A stretch of 64,000 nucleotides of DNA from Candidatus Zixiibacteriota bacterium (GCA_024278935.1 JAJRSF010000063.1:1-64000), one strand, 5' to 3'. Counted from the first letter of the stretch, positions 28,539 to 37,917 are shown. Translations and numbers: made by a program. The notes: a model not told the origin generated them from the letters alone.

Positions 28539-29327
28539 ATGGAATTTAAAACAATTTTATATAAAAAAAATAGTCAGGTTGGAAACATAATTTTTAACCG
28601 TCCCGAAATTCACAACGCTTTTAACTCACTTGTCATAGATGAAATGATTCAGCTTTTTGATGTGCTTGAAAAAGATTCCGATCTTCGTGTTATAGTTATA
28701 ACAGGAGCCGGGAAATCTTTTTGTGCAGGGGCTGATTTAAACTGGATGCGTTCAGTCGTTACCCAATCGTTTGAAGAAAACTTACTAGAGTCAAATCGCT
28801 TAGCAGAACTTTTCTACAAAGTATACAGCTTCAGACTTCCTGTCATTGGTAAAATCAATGGTGCCGCTATTGGTGGCGGAACAGGATTTGTCGCAGTTTG
28901 CGATATTGCTATTGCTGCTGAGTCTGCCAAGTTTTCATTCTCCGAAGTAAAAATCGGAGTCGTACCTGCTTGTATCGGACCGTATGTTATCAAAAAAATG
29001 GGTGAAGGAAAAGCCCGCGAATTGCTTATTACCGGCGAACGGATGCTTGCCAAACGTGCCAAGGAAGTTGGACTTGTAAATTCATATGTTGCCGATGACC
29101 AACTCGATTCTGCAGTTGAAAAATTAGTCCAAACGATATTATCATCGGGACCTGAGGCAGTAAGCATGGCAAAAAAACTTGTAAGCGAGGTTCCATCAAT
29201 GTCACCTGAACAATTCAGACCATACACTGCCGAGATGATTGCCAAACTTCGGATTTCAGATGAAGGGCAGGAAGGTATGGATGCGTTTTTAAATAAACGG
29301 AAACCAAAATGGGTGACCGGTGAGTAA
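28539..29327 (+). CDS. Enoyl-CoA hydratase/isomerase family protein, probably methylglutaconyl-CoA hydratase
   Basis: A 262-residue crotonase-fold protein. The oxyanion-hole segments are seen as SFCAGADLNWM (about 61-71) and INGAAIGGGTGFVAVCDIAI (about 105-124), with the glutamate region SEVKIGVVPACIGPYV following. Position between the two carboxylase subunits fits LiuC/AtuE-type hydratases that act on 3-methylglutaconyl-CoA. It ends with an 8-base overlap with the biotin carboxylase start (GTGAGTAA). Residue-level substrate prediction is not possible here. Confidence 0.85.
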   Translation: MEFKTILYKKNSQVGNIIFNRPEIHNAFNSLVIDEMIQLFDVLEKDSDLRVIVITGAGKSFCAGADLNWMRSVVTQSFEENLLESNRLAELFYKVYSFRLPVIGKINGAAIGGGTGFVAVCDIAIAAESAKFSFSEVKIGVVPACIGPYVIKKMGEGKARELLITGERMLAKRAKEVGLVNSYVADDQLDSAVEKLVQTILSSGPEAVSMAKKLVSEVPSMSPEQFRPYTAEMIAKLRISDEGQEGMDAFLNKRKPKWVTGE

Positions 29328-30831
29328 GAATATTCAAAAAATTCTGATAGCCAATCGTTCAGAAATTGCAGTACGAGTTATCAACGCTTGTCAGGCGATG
29401 GGAATAAAATCTGTAGCGGTTTATTCCGATGCTGATGAAAATGCAAAACATAAAATGCTCGCTGATGAAGCTGTGCATATTGGGGAAGCGACTCCTCAAA
29501 AATCATATTTAGATATTGAAAAAATTATAAATGCTGCCAAAGAAACAAACGCCGATGCTATCCATCCCGGCTATGGTTTCTTAGCAGAGAACCGTCTTTT
29601 GGCAGAACGATGTCTTGAAGAAAACATTATTTTTATCGGACCATCATCAGATGCGATAAATCTTTTAGGTAATAAAGTTGAGTCTCGAATTATAATGGCC
29701 GACGCCGGAATCCCTTTGATTCCCGGAATGAAAAAATCAGAAACTGATATCGAAGTGTATAAAAAAGCTGCCGATGATTGTGGCTATCCTGTGATGGTAA
29801 AAGCTGCCGCCGGTGGTGGTGGTAAAGGTATGCGAGTGGTACATACGGCTGAAGAAATAAAAGATGCGGTCGAGGCTGCCAAGCGTGAAGCGAAAAATGC
29901 GTTCAACGATGACAGAGTTTATCTGGAAAAATATATTGTCAATCCTCGTCATATAGAATTTCAAATTTTAGCAGACACACACGGCAATACGATACATCTG
30001 TTTGAACGTGAATGCTCGATCCAACGGAGACATCAGAAAATTATCGAAGAGACACCATCGGTTGCGATGACCGATGAACTCCGTACTCGCATGGGTGCCG
30101 ATGCTGTTCGGGTTGCCCAAGCAGCTGACTATGTCAGTGCCGGGACAGTTGAGTTTTTGCTTGACGAATCGGGGCATTATTATTTTTTGGAAATGAATAC
30201 ACGCATACAAGTTGAGCATCCGATTACCGAGATGGTGACATCGGTTGATTTAGTCATCGAGCAGATTAAAATTGCGCAGGGTGAGTCGATTGAACATTTG
30301 AAAAATATACGGCAATCCGGTCATGCGATTGAATGTCGAATCTATGCCGAAGATGGCGAGAATAATTTTATGCCGTCTATAGGGCAGATTTTACATTACT
30401 CAGAACCATCGGGGCCGGGAGTTCGGGTTGACTCGGGAGTACAAAAGGGAACCGATGTTACTATCGACTATGATCCTATTATGGCGAAGCTTGTTGTACA
30501 TGCGCCATCAAGAGAGATTGCGATTTCAAAAATGATACAAGCCTTGCATCAGTTTAAAATTCTCGGCGTGAAAACATCGAAAAAGTTTATGGTCGATATT
30601 TTATTGCATGATAAATTTATATCAGGGGAAACGTATACCGACTTTATTGAAAAATATATGAGCGATAGAAAAGATTTAGCAGATGAATACAAAGAACTTG
30701 CTGTTGCTCTTGCTGCGGTGAGTGCATCATCTGGGACTGCTTCAAATTCATCAACGCAGACATCAGACAAAATTGCGACACCATGGCAATTGCTTGGAGC
30801 AATACAAATAGGGGACTCTATTCATGAATAA
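29320..30831 (+). CDS. Biotin carboxylase subunit of acyl-CoA carboxylase
   Basis: ATP-dependent carboxylation of the biotin carrier protein. The 503-residue ATP-grasp protein has IANRSEIAVRVI at the start, HPGYGFLAEN near 85, the glycine-rich KAAAGGGGKGMR loop near 160, FERECSIQRRHQK, EMNTRIQVEHPITE with the catalytic region near 290, and AIECRIYAED. Unlike the usual methylcrotonyl-CoA carboxylase alpha subunit it stops after the biotin carboxylase domain, with a Ser/Thr-rich tail; the biotin domain is on the next gene. GTG start at 29320. Confidence 0.92.
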   Translation: MSKNIQKILIANRSEIAVRVINACQAMGIKSVAVYSDADENAKHKMLADEAVHIGEATPQKSYLDIEKIINAAKETNADAIHPGYGFLAENRLLAERCLEENIIFIGPSSDAINLLGNKVESRIIMADAGIPLIPGMKKSETDIEVYKKAADDCGYPVMVKAAAGGGGKGMRVVHTAEEIKDAVEAAKREAKNAFNDDRVYLEKYIVNPRHIEFQILADTHGNTIHLFERECSIQRRHQKIIEETPSVAMTDELRTRMGADAVRVAQAADYVSAGTVEFLLDESGHYYFLEMNTRIQVEHPITEMVTSVDLVIEQIKIAQGESIEHLKNIRQSGHAIECRIYAEDGENNFMPSIGQILHYSEPSGPGVRVDSGVQKGTDVTIDYDPIMAKLVVHAPSREIAISKMIQALHQFKILGVKTSKKFMVDILLHDKFISGETYTDFIEKYMSDRKDLADEYKELAVALAAVSASSGTASNSSTQTSDKIATPWQLLGAIQIGDSIHE

Positions 30832-31321
30832 TCTCGACTTTGATTTTAATGGGGAAACTCTCACTGCCCAGGTTGCAAAATCGCAAAATTCTTTTACGGT
30901 CAGTTTTGGCGATAAAGAAGTTCAACTAGAACCTTTGGGTGATAATCTATATGCGGTAAGTTTGAATGGTACAAAATATCAAGCGGCAGTAGTTGCTTCG
31001 CAAGGAAAATATTTTGTAGATATAGATTCGATGCTGTTTGAAATTTCTGACCCACAGGCTGAAACAGTCGCGGGTGGTAGCGGGGGACATGGCGGGGAAA
31101 AAGATAAAATTTTCGCTCCAATGCCAGGTAAAATTGTCAAGCTGATGGTTGCTGGTGGTGATGTCGTCAAAGAAAAACAAGCGATGGTAATTGTTGAGGC
31201 GATGAAAATGGAAAATCAGGTTTTAGCCATGGCAAATGGCAAGGTGAAGGCAATCAACTTTGGCGAGGGCGACCAAGTTGATACCGAGACACCTATTATT
31301 GAACTTGAGTTGGATGAGTAA
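30824..31321 (+). CDS. Biotin carboxyl carrier protein of the acyl-CoA carboxylase
   Basis: A 165-residue protein ending in a biotinyl/lipoyl domain: PMPGKIVKLMV, then VEAMKMENQVLA with the biotinylated lysine in AMKM, then GEGDQVDTETPIIEL. The N-terminal 90 residues are a small beta domain, as in the BT region of methylcrotonyl/propionyl-CoA carboxylases. ATG overlaps the end of the biotin carboxylase gene by 8 bases, so the split subunits are coupled in translation. The region is followed by a strong terminator. Confidence 0.92.
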   Translation: MNNLDFDFNGETLTAQVAKSQNSFTVSFGDKEVQLEPLGDNLYAVSLNGTKYQAAVVASQGKYFVDIDSMLFEISDPQAETVAGGSGGHGGEKDKIFAPMPGKIVKLMVAGGDVVKEKQAMVIVEAMKMENQVLAMANGKVKAINFGEGDQVDTETPIIELELDE

Positions 31322-31342
31322 AGAATATTTACATATATAAAT

Positions 31343-31380
31343 AAAAAAACAGCCTAAACTTTTGTTTAGGCTGTTTTTTT
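31343..31380. terminator. Bidirectional intrinsic terminator
   Basis: AGCCTAAAC and GTTTAGGCT around TTTT, with an A-run on one side and a T-run on the other, between convergent genes. Confidence 0.85.
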
Positions 31381-31402
31381 ATAACTTGGATGAAAAATAG
31401 TT

Positions 31403-31999
31403 TTAGAATTTAATACCAATAGAGATAGGCATCATAGAAGCATTTTCCTCTGTGCCTAGGTCTACATCTGAAGCGCCATCTTTAATAGTGACAAATTTTG
31501 CTCGAATGAAAAAGTTAGTAAATTCAATACCACCACCGATTTGATAATACAATTTATTCTCTGAATCAATTGAGAATGTCCCAATGTCTGGTCCTACATC
31601 AATAGTAACGTCAGATGTAGAAAGAACAGCAATTCCAGCACCTACCAAAAGAAATGGTTTAATAGGAACCATTGGTGCTCCGAGATTTAGTTTGAAATCA
31701 CCACCAGCCATGATTACACTTTTATCTCCGCCTTCAGCAATTTCTAAAAAATCAGCATCCGCACCAAATTTGTGATATTCTAAATTCAAAACAAATTCAG
31801 TTTTTGGGTACATATTAAAACCGAGCTGTGCATTAGCGTGGTATCCGGTACCCCATCCATCTTTAAAATCATCTGGTGACATTGGAGTTGTTACACCGGC
31901 AGAGGCATAAATAGTAAATGGTTTCATTGGTACTTGTGCTGAAGCAGTTGCTACCAGACCAAACAGTAAAACGGCTAGTAAGATTGTAAATTTCTTCAT
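31403..31999 (-). CDS. Hypothetical outer-membrane beta-barrel protein
   Basis: A 198-residue protein with a signal peptide (MKKFTILLAVLL...ASAQ) and beta-strand pattern with glycine turns: AQLGFNMYPKTEFVLNLEYH, KPFLLVGAGIAVL, YYQIGGGIEFTNFFIRAKF. It ends in GIKF, a C-terminal aromatic as required for outer-membrane insertion. The size fits an eight-stranded barrel. No function can be assigned. The upstream region has AGGAAT before the ATG. Confidence 0.7.
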   Translation of the reverse strand: MKKFTILLAVLLFGLVATASAQVPMKPFTIYASAGVTTPMSPDDFKDGWGTGYHANAQLGFNMYPKTEFVLNLEYHKFGADADFLEIAEGGDKSVIMAGGDFKLNLGAPMVPIKPFLLVGAGIAVLSTSDVTIDVGPDIGTFSIDSENKLYYQIGGGIEFTNFFIRAKFVTIKDGASDVDLGTEENASMMPISIGIKF

Positions 32000-32100
32000 A
32001 CTTATTCCTTTTCGATTATAGTTTTCTATTATTTATTATCGGTAAAAACTGAATAGTAATTTATGAATAATTAAAATTAGAAGAGGAAACAACATAAAAA

Positions 32101-32126
32101 AACCCGCCGAAATGACGGGTTTTTTG
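32101..32126 (-). terminator. Intrinsic terminator after the small barrel pair
   Basis: On the minus strand ACCCG and CGGGT pair and are followed by seven Ts. It closes the transcription unit of the two paralogous genes at 32.1-33.3 kb. Confidence 0.75.
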
Positions 32127-32145
32127 TAATAATATACAATACTTT

Positions 32146-32694
32146 TTAAAACAGGAATGATTTGAACCCAAAGCCTACCTGTAATACAACGCCGGTAGAA
32201 GAACCTCCATTGCTTGAATAATTATCAAAAGCAGCTTTCACACCAAATTCAGCACCCACAGCTTCTGAAATCATTTTGATACCCCCAACATCAATTATTA
32301 ACGAAAGGAGTGTTAAATCTTCTTCAATTTGTCCCATTAAAAGTGAAGATTTGAAAAATGGAACAACTCTGCCGTCGCCATCTGATTCGTATGTAAAATA
32401 CTTTTCAAGAATTCCTCCTACTTGCCATTGGGTATTACTTGCATCGCCATATCTGTTGTCAGATGTAGAAACATGTCTAATCCGAACTGTTCCCCCCACA
32501 AAAAGTCCGTCCGATGAGCATATTGTATATGATGGGGTGAACTCAAAAGTTTCAGTGTCGTAATATGCCTCGCCTGAAATACTCGAGTAGTAAACCGATC
32601 CGGGTATAGATTTACTTCCAGAACTAAATGGTCCTTCGGCAGCAAATAAAGTAGAGCAACATAAGATAAGAAATGCTATAATAATATTTTTCAT
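32146..32694 (-). CDS. Hypothetical outer-membrane protein, paralogue A
   Basis: 182 residues from the ATG at 32694, chosen because GGAG lies six bases upstream; a longer in-frame ATG adds four residues and would overlap that site. Signal peptide MKNIIIAFLILCCSTLFA. The mature part is beta-rich and ends GFGFKSFLF with an aromatic terminus. It shares the segment GIKMISE-xxG and similar strand lengths with the next gene upstream (32731-33315), so the two are a tandem duplicate pair. Function unknown. Confidence 0.62.
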   Translation of the reverse strand: MKNIIIAFLILCCSTLFAAEGPFSSGSKSIPGSVYYSSISGEAYYDTETFEFTPSYTICSSDGLFVGGTVRIRHVSTSDNRYGDASNTQWQVGGILEKYFTYESDGDGRVVPFFKSSLLMGQIEEDLTLLSLIIDVGGIKMISEAVGAEFGVKAAFDNYSSNGGSSTGVVLQVGFGFKSFLF

Positions 32695-32730
32695 AAAATT
32701 CTCCATTAACTGTTTATTAAAAACTAATTA

Positions 32731-33315
32731 TTAAAAGATGTAGCTTTCTATACCAATACCAACTTGAAGGCTTTTACCTGTTTCTGTAATCACTTCTAAA
32801 TTATATGAAAAATCAAAATAAGGATTAAAGACATATTTTCGGACTTGCATTTTATCAAACGAATACATCACGCTAAAATCGAGACCTATGTTTTCGGAAA
32901 TCATTTTTATGATTCCAAGATTAAAGCCAATTTTTTGCATGTCTAAATCAGCAATCTTACCCTTGGCAAAGAAAAAACGAGCGTATGGTGCTACTGTTTT
33001 TTCTACATCTTCTTCCGGGAAATATAATTCTACAAGTGGACCGGCAGTCCAATTCGTACTAGATGGGTAATTGTCGTTTTTGTAGTTTTGAACATTTCCA
33101 ATAATTCCAACAAAGATTCCTTTGCTAATAGCAAAACTCGTAGACGATGAAAAGTTGAGAATTGTCTGGTTCCTGTACGCAGAGCCAGAGACTTGCTGCA
33201 AATATAGATTCCCACCAATCCGAAAAGCTCCTTTATCAAAAGCATGATCGGCTGCAATGGCTGAACTTGATAAGATTAATAGTAAAATGAATAAACTACA
33301 GATAAAACGTTTCAT
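32731..33315 (-). CDS. Hypothetical outer-membrane protein, paralogue B
   Basis: 194 residues with signal peptide MKRFICSLFILLLILSSSAIA and a beta-rich mature part ending GIGIESYIF. The segment NLGIIKMISENIGLDFSVMY aligns with the partner gene. A strong GGAGAGG ribosome binding site precedes the ATG. Only 36 bases separate it from paralogue A, so they are probably co-transcribed. No known family recognised. Confidence 0.62.
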   Translation of the reverse strand: MKRFICSLFILLLILSSSAIAADHAFDKGAFRIGGNLYLQQVSGSAYRNQTILNFSSSTSFAISKGIFVGIIGNVQNYKNDNYPSSTNWTAGPLVELYFPEEDVEKTVAPYARFFFAKGKIADLDMQKIGFNLGIIKMISENIGLDFSVMYSFDKMQVRKYVFNPYFDFSYNLEVITETGKSLQVGIGIESYIF

Positions 33316-33432
33316 AAAAACCTCTCCATTTGGTTAACTTTAATACTAGAAGATATTATCCATGTCCTTGAAAGTCAATCATATCGGGCTTAAAATGGCA
33401 ACTTTAAACGTCCTATTTGTGAAGATATTCAC

Positions 33433-33461
33433 TTGATTTAGATTCGCAATTTGTATATAAT
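33433..33461 (+). promoter_or_regulatory. Probable promoter of the thiolase operon
   Basis: TTGATT at 33433-33438, a 17-base spacer and a perfect TATAAT at 33456-33461, about 49 bases before the thiolase ATG. Confidence 0.5.
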
Positions 33462-33509
33462 TATAGTTCGATAGTGAATGATAACTATTAATTATAGAGG
33501 AATTATCTC

Positions 33510-34700
33510 ATGTCTACAAAAAACGAAGCATATATCGTCTCTGCTTGTCGCTCTGCGATTGGTGTTTTACATTCTGGTCTCGGCAAATTCACCGCTCCTC
33601 AACTTGGTGCCTTAGCTATTAAAGAAGCAATCAAACGTTCCGGTGTCGATTCATCGGATATTGAAGAAGTTATTATGGGACACGTTGTCCAAGGTGGATG
33701 TGGACAAGCATCCGGGCGTCAGGCTGCTATTCACGGTGGAGTGCCATCATCGGCTAGCGGGATGACAATCAACAAAGTTTGTGGCTCAGGTCTCAAAGCT
33801 GTTATGCTTGCTGCTCAGGCTATTAAAGCAGGCGACCAAGATGTTATTGTTGCCGGTGGTATGGAATCTATGTCGAATACTCCACTTATACTACAAGGTG
33901 CTAAAACAGGTGTAAAATTTGGTCATCAAAAAATGATTGATATTATGGTTCATGACGGACTCTGGGATTCTTTTAATAATTTCCATATGGGATCAGCTGC
34001 TGAATTAACACGGAAAAAGAATAACATTACTCGTGAAATGCAAGATGAATACGCCTATAACTCTCATCGCAAAGCTACCGAAGCATGGGCTGCTGATAAA
34101 TTCAAAGATGAAATTTTTGATATTGAAGTTCCGCAACGAAAAAAAGACCCAATCATTTTTAACAAAGATGAAGGTTTCCGTCCTGGAATCTCAGCTGAAA
34201 AACTTGCCAAACTTCGTCCTGCCTTTGAAAAAGATGGTACCGTTACTGCTGGTAATGCTCCAGGTCTCAACGATGGTTCTTCCGCCTCTGTTATAGTTTC
34301 TGGTGAATATATGGAATCAAAAGGTTTAAAACCTCTTGCCAAAATTATCGACTATGCCACAGCAGGTGTAGAGCCTGAAGATGTTTTCTTCGCTCCTATT
34401 TTTGCTGTTGAAAAACTTATGAGAAAAATGAATGTTGATATTAACCATTGGGACTTAATTGAAGCCAACGAAGCTTTCGCCGCTCAGTGTATTGCTGATG
34501 GGCAAGGTCTCAAGTGGGATGATAACAAAGTCAATGTCAATGGTGGTGCGATTGCCTTAGGTCATCCGATTGGTGCTTCCGGTACTCGTATTTTAACTAC
34601 CCTTATTTATGCTCTCAAAGACCGCGGTCTTAAAACAGGTATGGCACCACTTTGTCTTGGTGGTGGTAACGCAGTTGCTTTAGCAATTGAAAGTTGTTAA
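33510..34700 (+). CDS. Acetyl-CoA acetyltransferase (thiolase II)
   Basis: A 396-residue thiolase that condenses or cleaves acetoacetyl-CoA. The nucleophilic cysteine is Cys91 in INKVCGSG; the second half has NVNGGAIALGHPIGASG with the catalytic histidine and PLCLGGGNAVA with the second cysteine. HMGS and EANEAFAAQ motifs are present. It heads an operon with 3-hydroxybutyryl-CoA dehydrogenase and two acyl-CoA dehydrogenases (gaps of 18, 13 and 4 bases). Together these suit short-chain fatty acid, leucine or butyrate-type catabolism. GAGG eight to ten bases upstream supports the start. Confidence 0.93.
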   Translation: MSTKNEAYIVSACRSAIGVLHSGLGKFTAPQLGALAIKEAIKRSGVDSSDIEEVIMGHVVQGGCGQASGRQAAIHGGVPSSASGMTINKVCGSGLKAVMLAAQAIKAGDQDVIVAGGMESMSNTPLILQGAKTGVKFGHQKMIDIMVHDGLWDSFNNFHMGSAAELTRKKNNITREMQDEYAYNSHRKATEAWAADKFKDEIFDIEVPQRKKDPIIFNKDEGFRPGISAEKLAKLRPAFEKDGTVTAGNAPGLNDGSSASVIVSGEYMESKGLKPLAKIIDYATAGVEPEDVFFAPIFAVEKLMRKMNVDINHWDLIEANEAFAAQCIADGQGLKWDDNKVNVNGGAIALGHPIGASGTRILTTLIYALKDRGLKTGMAPLCLGGGNAVALAIESC

Positions 34701-34718
34701 GAGAAATAGGAATATAAA

Positions 34719-35582
34719 ATGAATATACAAGATATTAAAAATGTCACCGTCGTTGGCGGTGGAACTATGGGCAATGGTATTGTTCAGGTGTTTGCATCGT
34801 TTGGTTACAATGTTACTTTAGTAGATTTGAATCAAGAAGTTTTAGATAAAGCAGTCGCAGGGATTTCAAAATCTTTAGACCGTTTTGTGAAAAAAGAAAG
34901 AATCACGGCAGAAAAAAAAGATTCTACAATGGCACTCATCGCAACATCAACTGATTTAAATGTTGCCAAAGATTCACAGCTGGTAATCGAAGCTGTTTCT
35001 GAAGTATTAGCAATCAAATTGAAAATCTTTGAACAACTTGAAACAATTTGTCCAGATGATACAATCTTCGCATCGAATACATCGTCACTTCCGATAACAC
35101 AGCTTGCTTCGGCAACAAACCGCCCGTCGCAGTTTATTGGCATGCACTTCATGAACCCAGTTCCGATGATGAAACTTATCGAACTTATTCGTGGCATGGC
35201 AACATCGGAAGAAACATTTAAGTTAATTAAAGAATTGTCCGAAAAACTAGGTAAGACACCGGTTGAAGTAAATGACTATCCCGGTTTTATTGCTAATCGG
35301 ATTTTGATGCCTATGATTAACGAAGCAGTTTTTGCTTTGTTTGAAGGCGTTGGCACTGCCGAAGCTATTGACAATGTGATGAAACTTGGAATGGCTCACC
35401 CAATGGGACCACTTCAGTTGGCTGATTTTATCGGTCTTGATGTTTGTTTGGCTATTTTAGAAGTTATGCATGATGGTTTTGGTGATCCAAAATATCGCCC
35501 ATGTCCGCTTCTTGTAAAAATGGTGCAGGCTGGCTATCTCGGTCGGAAATCAGGAAAAGGTTTTTACGATTATAATGCTTAA
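34719..35582 (+). CDS. 3-hydroxybutyryl-CoA dehydrogenase
   Basis: A 287-residue NAD-dependent enzyme that oxidises 3-hydroxyacyl-CoA or reduces acetoacetyl-CoA. The Rossmann motif is VTVVGGGTMGNGI at about 9-21. The catalytic His lies in GMHFMNPVPMMKLIE (His near 141) with the glutamate two lines later; the C-terminal domain has DYPGFIANRILMPMINEA and GMAHPMGPLQLADFIGLD. Length is normal. Its start has AGGAA upstream and it follows the thiolase by 18 bases. Confidence 0.94.
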   Translation: MNIQDIKNVTVVGGGTMGNGIVQVFASFGYNVTLVDLNQEVLDKAVAGISKSLDRFVKKERITAEKKDSTMALIATSTDLNVAKDSQLVIEAVSEVLAIKLKIFEQLETICPDDTIFASNTSSLPITQLASATNRPSQFIGMHFMNPVPMMKLIELIRGMATSEETFKLIKELSEKLGKTPVEVNDYPGFIANRILMPMINEAVFALFEGVGTAEAIDNVMKLGMAHPMGPLQLADFIGLDVCLAILEVMHDGFGDPKYRPCPLLVKMVQAGYLGRKSGKGFYDYNA

Positions 35583-35595
35583 AGGAGTTTTATAG

Positions 35596-36738
35596 ATGGA
35601 TTTCAAATTAACAGAAGATGATCTCGAATTTAAAGAGATGGCACGTGAGTTCGCAGAAAAAAGACTTTATCCAAATGCGGAAGAATACGATGAAAAAGGT
35701 ACAACTCCAAAAGAGTTAATCGACGAATGTGCTGAGCTAGGATATTTTGGATTTACCGTTCCTGAAGAATACGACGGACTTGGTTTAAGTTCGACTGCTT
35801 TCATGGGCGTTCTTGAAGAACTATGTGCCGGTTGTGCCGGTTTCGGAATTATGTTGTCGGTACACAACTCTTTAACATGCGAGATTATAAAATTGTTTGG
35901 TTCTGAAGAACTGAAGAAAAAATATCTTCCTGTTATGGCAGCCGGTCAGAAAATTGGTGCCTATTGTTTAACCGAACCAAACGCAGGCACCGACGCAGCA
36001 TCAATTACAACATCGGCAGAAGATAAGGGAGACCATTATCTTTTAAACGGTACAAAAACATTTGTAACAAGTGCAATGTACGCTGGAGTTTTTATTGTCT
36101 TTGCGAAAACTGATCCTGATGTTGGTTACAAAGGTATTAGTTGCTTTGTTGTTGATGCGGATACTGATGGTATCACTCTTGGTAACCCGGAAAAGAAAAT
36201 GGGTATCAAAGCATCTGACACTCGCGAAGTTTCTTTTGTCGATGTCAAAGTTCCGAAAGAAAATCTTTGTGGCGAACTTGGTAAAGGATTCAAACAGGCT
36301 GTCGTTATTTTGAACTCCGGTCGTATTGGTGTTTCTTTCCAAGCTATTGGAATCGCACAAGCAGCTTTTAACGAAGCATTAAAATATTCTAAAGAACGAA
36401 AACAGTTCAATCAACCTATCGCAAATTTCCAGGCTATCCAATTTAAACTTGCTGAAATGCAGACAAAAATTGACGCCTCACGCTTGATGGGTTACCGTGC
36501 TGCTCAACTAAAAGATGCCGGCGAACCTTGCCATCGGGAAGCATCGATGTCGAAACTATTCTCTACACAATCTGCGAACTTTGTATGTAACGAAGCGGTG
36601 CAGATTCATGGCGGATACGGCTATATTAAAGAGTATGCCGTTGAACGGTATTTCCGTGATGCGAGAGTTACTGAATTATACGAAGGTACAACCGAGGCAC
36701 AAAAAATGGTAATTTCAAAAGATTTGTTGAAGGAGTAA
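35596..36738 (+). CDS. Acyl-CoA dehydrogenase, short-chain (butyryl-CoA type)
   Basis: A 380-residue FAD flavoenzyme that introduces the alpha-beta double bond of acyl-CoA. Motifs seen are YCLTEPNAGTDAA (about 118-130), the GRIGVSFQAIGIAQ helix, QIHGGYGYIKEYAVERYFRD, and LYEGTTEAQKMVI, whose glutamate is the expected catalytic base. AAAGGAG precedes the ATG. Electron transfer flavoprotein genes are not in the window. The similar downstream gene suggests two dehydrogenases with different substrate length or branching. Confidence 0.92.
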   Translation: MDFKLTEDDLEFKEMAREFAEKRLYPNAEEYDEKGTTPKELIDECAELGYFGFTVPEEYDGLGLSSTAFMGVLEELCAGCAGFGIMLSVHNSLTCEIIKLFGSEELKKKYLPVMAAGQKIGAYCLTEPNAGTDAASITTSAEDKGDHYLLNGTKTFVTSAMYAGVFIVFAKTDPDVGYKGISCFVVDADTDGITLGNPEKKMGIKASDTREVSFVDVKVPKENLCGELGKGFKQAVVILNSGRIGVSFQAIGIAQAAFNEALKYSKERKQFNQPIANFQAIQFKLAEMQTKIDASRLMGYRAAQLKDAGEPCHREASMSKLFSTQSANFVCNEAVQIHGGYGYIKEYAVERYFRDARVTELYEGTTEAQKMVISKDLLKE

Positions 36739-36742
36739 GCGG

Positions 36743-37894
36743 TTGCTTGAGAAAAAACATTTAGAGTATCAAGAAGACATCAGAGATTTCTGCCTGAAAC
36801 AAATCGAACCATTAGCAAAAACTCTCGACGAAGAACAACGATTTTTACATGAACATATAAAACCGTTAACAGACAAAGGTCTGTTTTCGGTTTTTATTCC
36901 CGAAGAATATGGCGGCAAACCTATCGACACAATTTCCTATGCGATAGCTGTTGAAGAATGTTCCCGTGTCTGTGGCTCAACAGGTATTACTGTTGCGGCT
37001 CATAACTCACTTGGGACTTTTCCGATTCTTAAATTTGGTAACGATGAACAGAAACAACGCTTTCTACCACGTGCTGCCAAAGGGGAACTGTTAGCCTTTG
37101 GGCTTTCAGAACCGGATGCAGGTTCCGATGCAGGTGGTACCAGAACCTACGCTAAAAAGGTCGACAAAGGATGGGAAGTAAACGGTTCTAAATGCTGGAT
37201 TACTTCGGCAACGACTGCTTTTGCAACTATCTGTACTGCCAAGACTACCGAAGATGCCAATGACCGTCGTATCACTACTTTGCTTTTAGAAAAAGATTTT
37301 GATGGATACGATGTTGGTAAAAAAGAAAATAAAATTGGACTCCGTGGATCAGACACTGCCTTTCTGCATTTTGATGATGTCATAGTTCCCGATGAAAACC
37401 TGCTCGGTAAAGAGGGGGAAGGGTTCAAGCAGATGTTAATCACGCTCGACGGTGGACGGATTTCTATCGGTGCCATGGCTCTTGGATTAGGGCAGGGTGC
37501 ATTGGATGTTGCGCTCAAGTATGCGGCTGACCGTAAACAGTTTGGCAAACCAATTGTCTCCAACCAGGCGATTCAACATAAACTTGCCGATATGTCTATG
37601 GAACTTGAAGCTGCGCGTTTATTAATTTATGATTGTGCCGCTCGCAAAGATGCCAAACAAAATTACACTCGCTATTCTGCGATTTGTAAATTGTACGCAT
37701 CCGAAGTTGGCAGGCGATGTGCTGAACATGCGATTCAGATTCTTGGCTCAGTCGGAATTCTTACCGGAGAGTATACCGCCGAACGTATTTGGCGTGATGT
37801 GAAGTTGTGTGAAATTGGTGAAGGAACTTCCGAAGTCCAACGCCTTGTTATCGCACGTGAACTTCTCAAAGAACTCGAAGCAAGTAGCAAGTAA
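36743..37894 (+). CDS. Acyl-CoA dehydrogenase, second copy (isovaleryl- or short-chain type)
   Basis: A 383-residue paralogue of the preceding gene with FGLSEPDAGSDAGG near 121, GRISIGAMALGLGQGALD, and a C-terminal EIGEGTSEVQRLVIARELL. The glutamate in IGEGTSE marks the usual base. Divergence from its neighbour is large, so it is not a recent copy. The start is TTG, with AAGGAG six to seven bases upstream, inside the end of the previous gene. Together with the carboxylase operon it might supply isovaleryl-CoA dehydrogenase, but this is inference. Confidence 0.9.
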   Translation: MLEKKHLEYQEDIRDFCLKQIEPLAKTLDEEQRFLHEHIKPLTDKGLFSVFIPEEYGGKPIDTISYAIAVEECSRVCGSTGITVAAHNSLGTFPILKFGNDEQKQRFLPRAAKGELLAFGLSEPDAGSDAGGTRTYAKKVDKGWEVNGSKCWITSATTAFATICTAKTTEDANDRRITTLLLEKDFDGYDVGKKENKIGLRGSDTAFLHFDDVIVPDENLLGKEGEGFKQMLITLDGGRISIGAMALGLGQGALDVALKYAADRKQFGKPIVSNQAIQHKLADMSMELEAARLLIYDCAARKDAKQNYTRYSAICKLYASEVGRRCAEHAIQILGSVGILTGEYTAERIWRDVKLCEIGEGTSEVQRLVIARELLKELEASSK

Positions 37895-37917
37895 TATTAA
37901 ATATTACAAATAGATAT

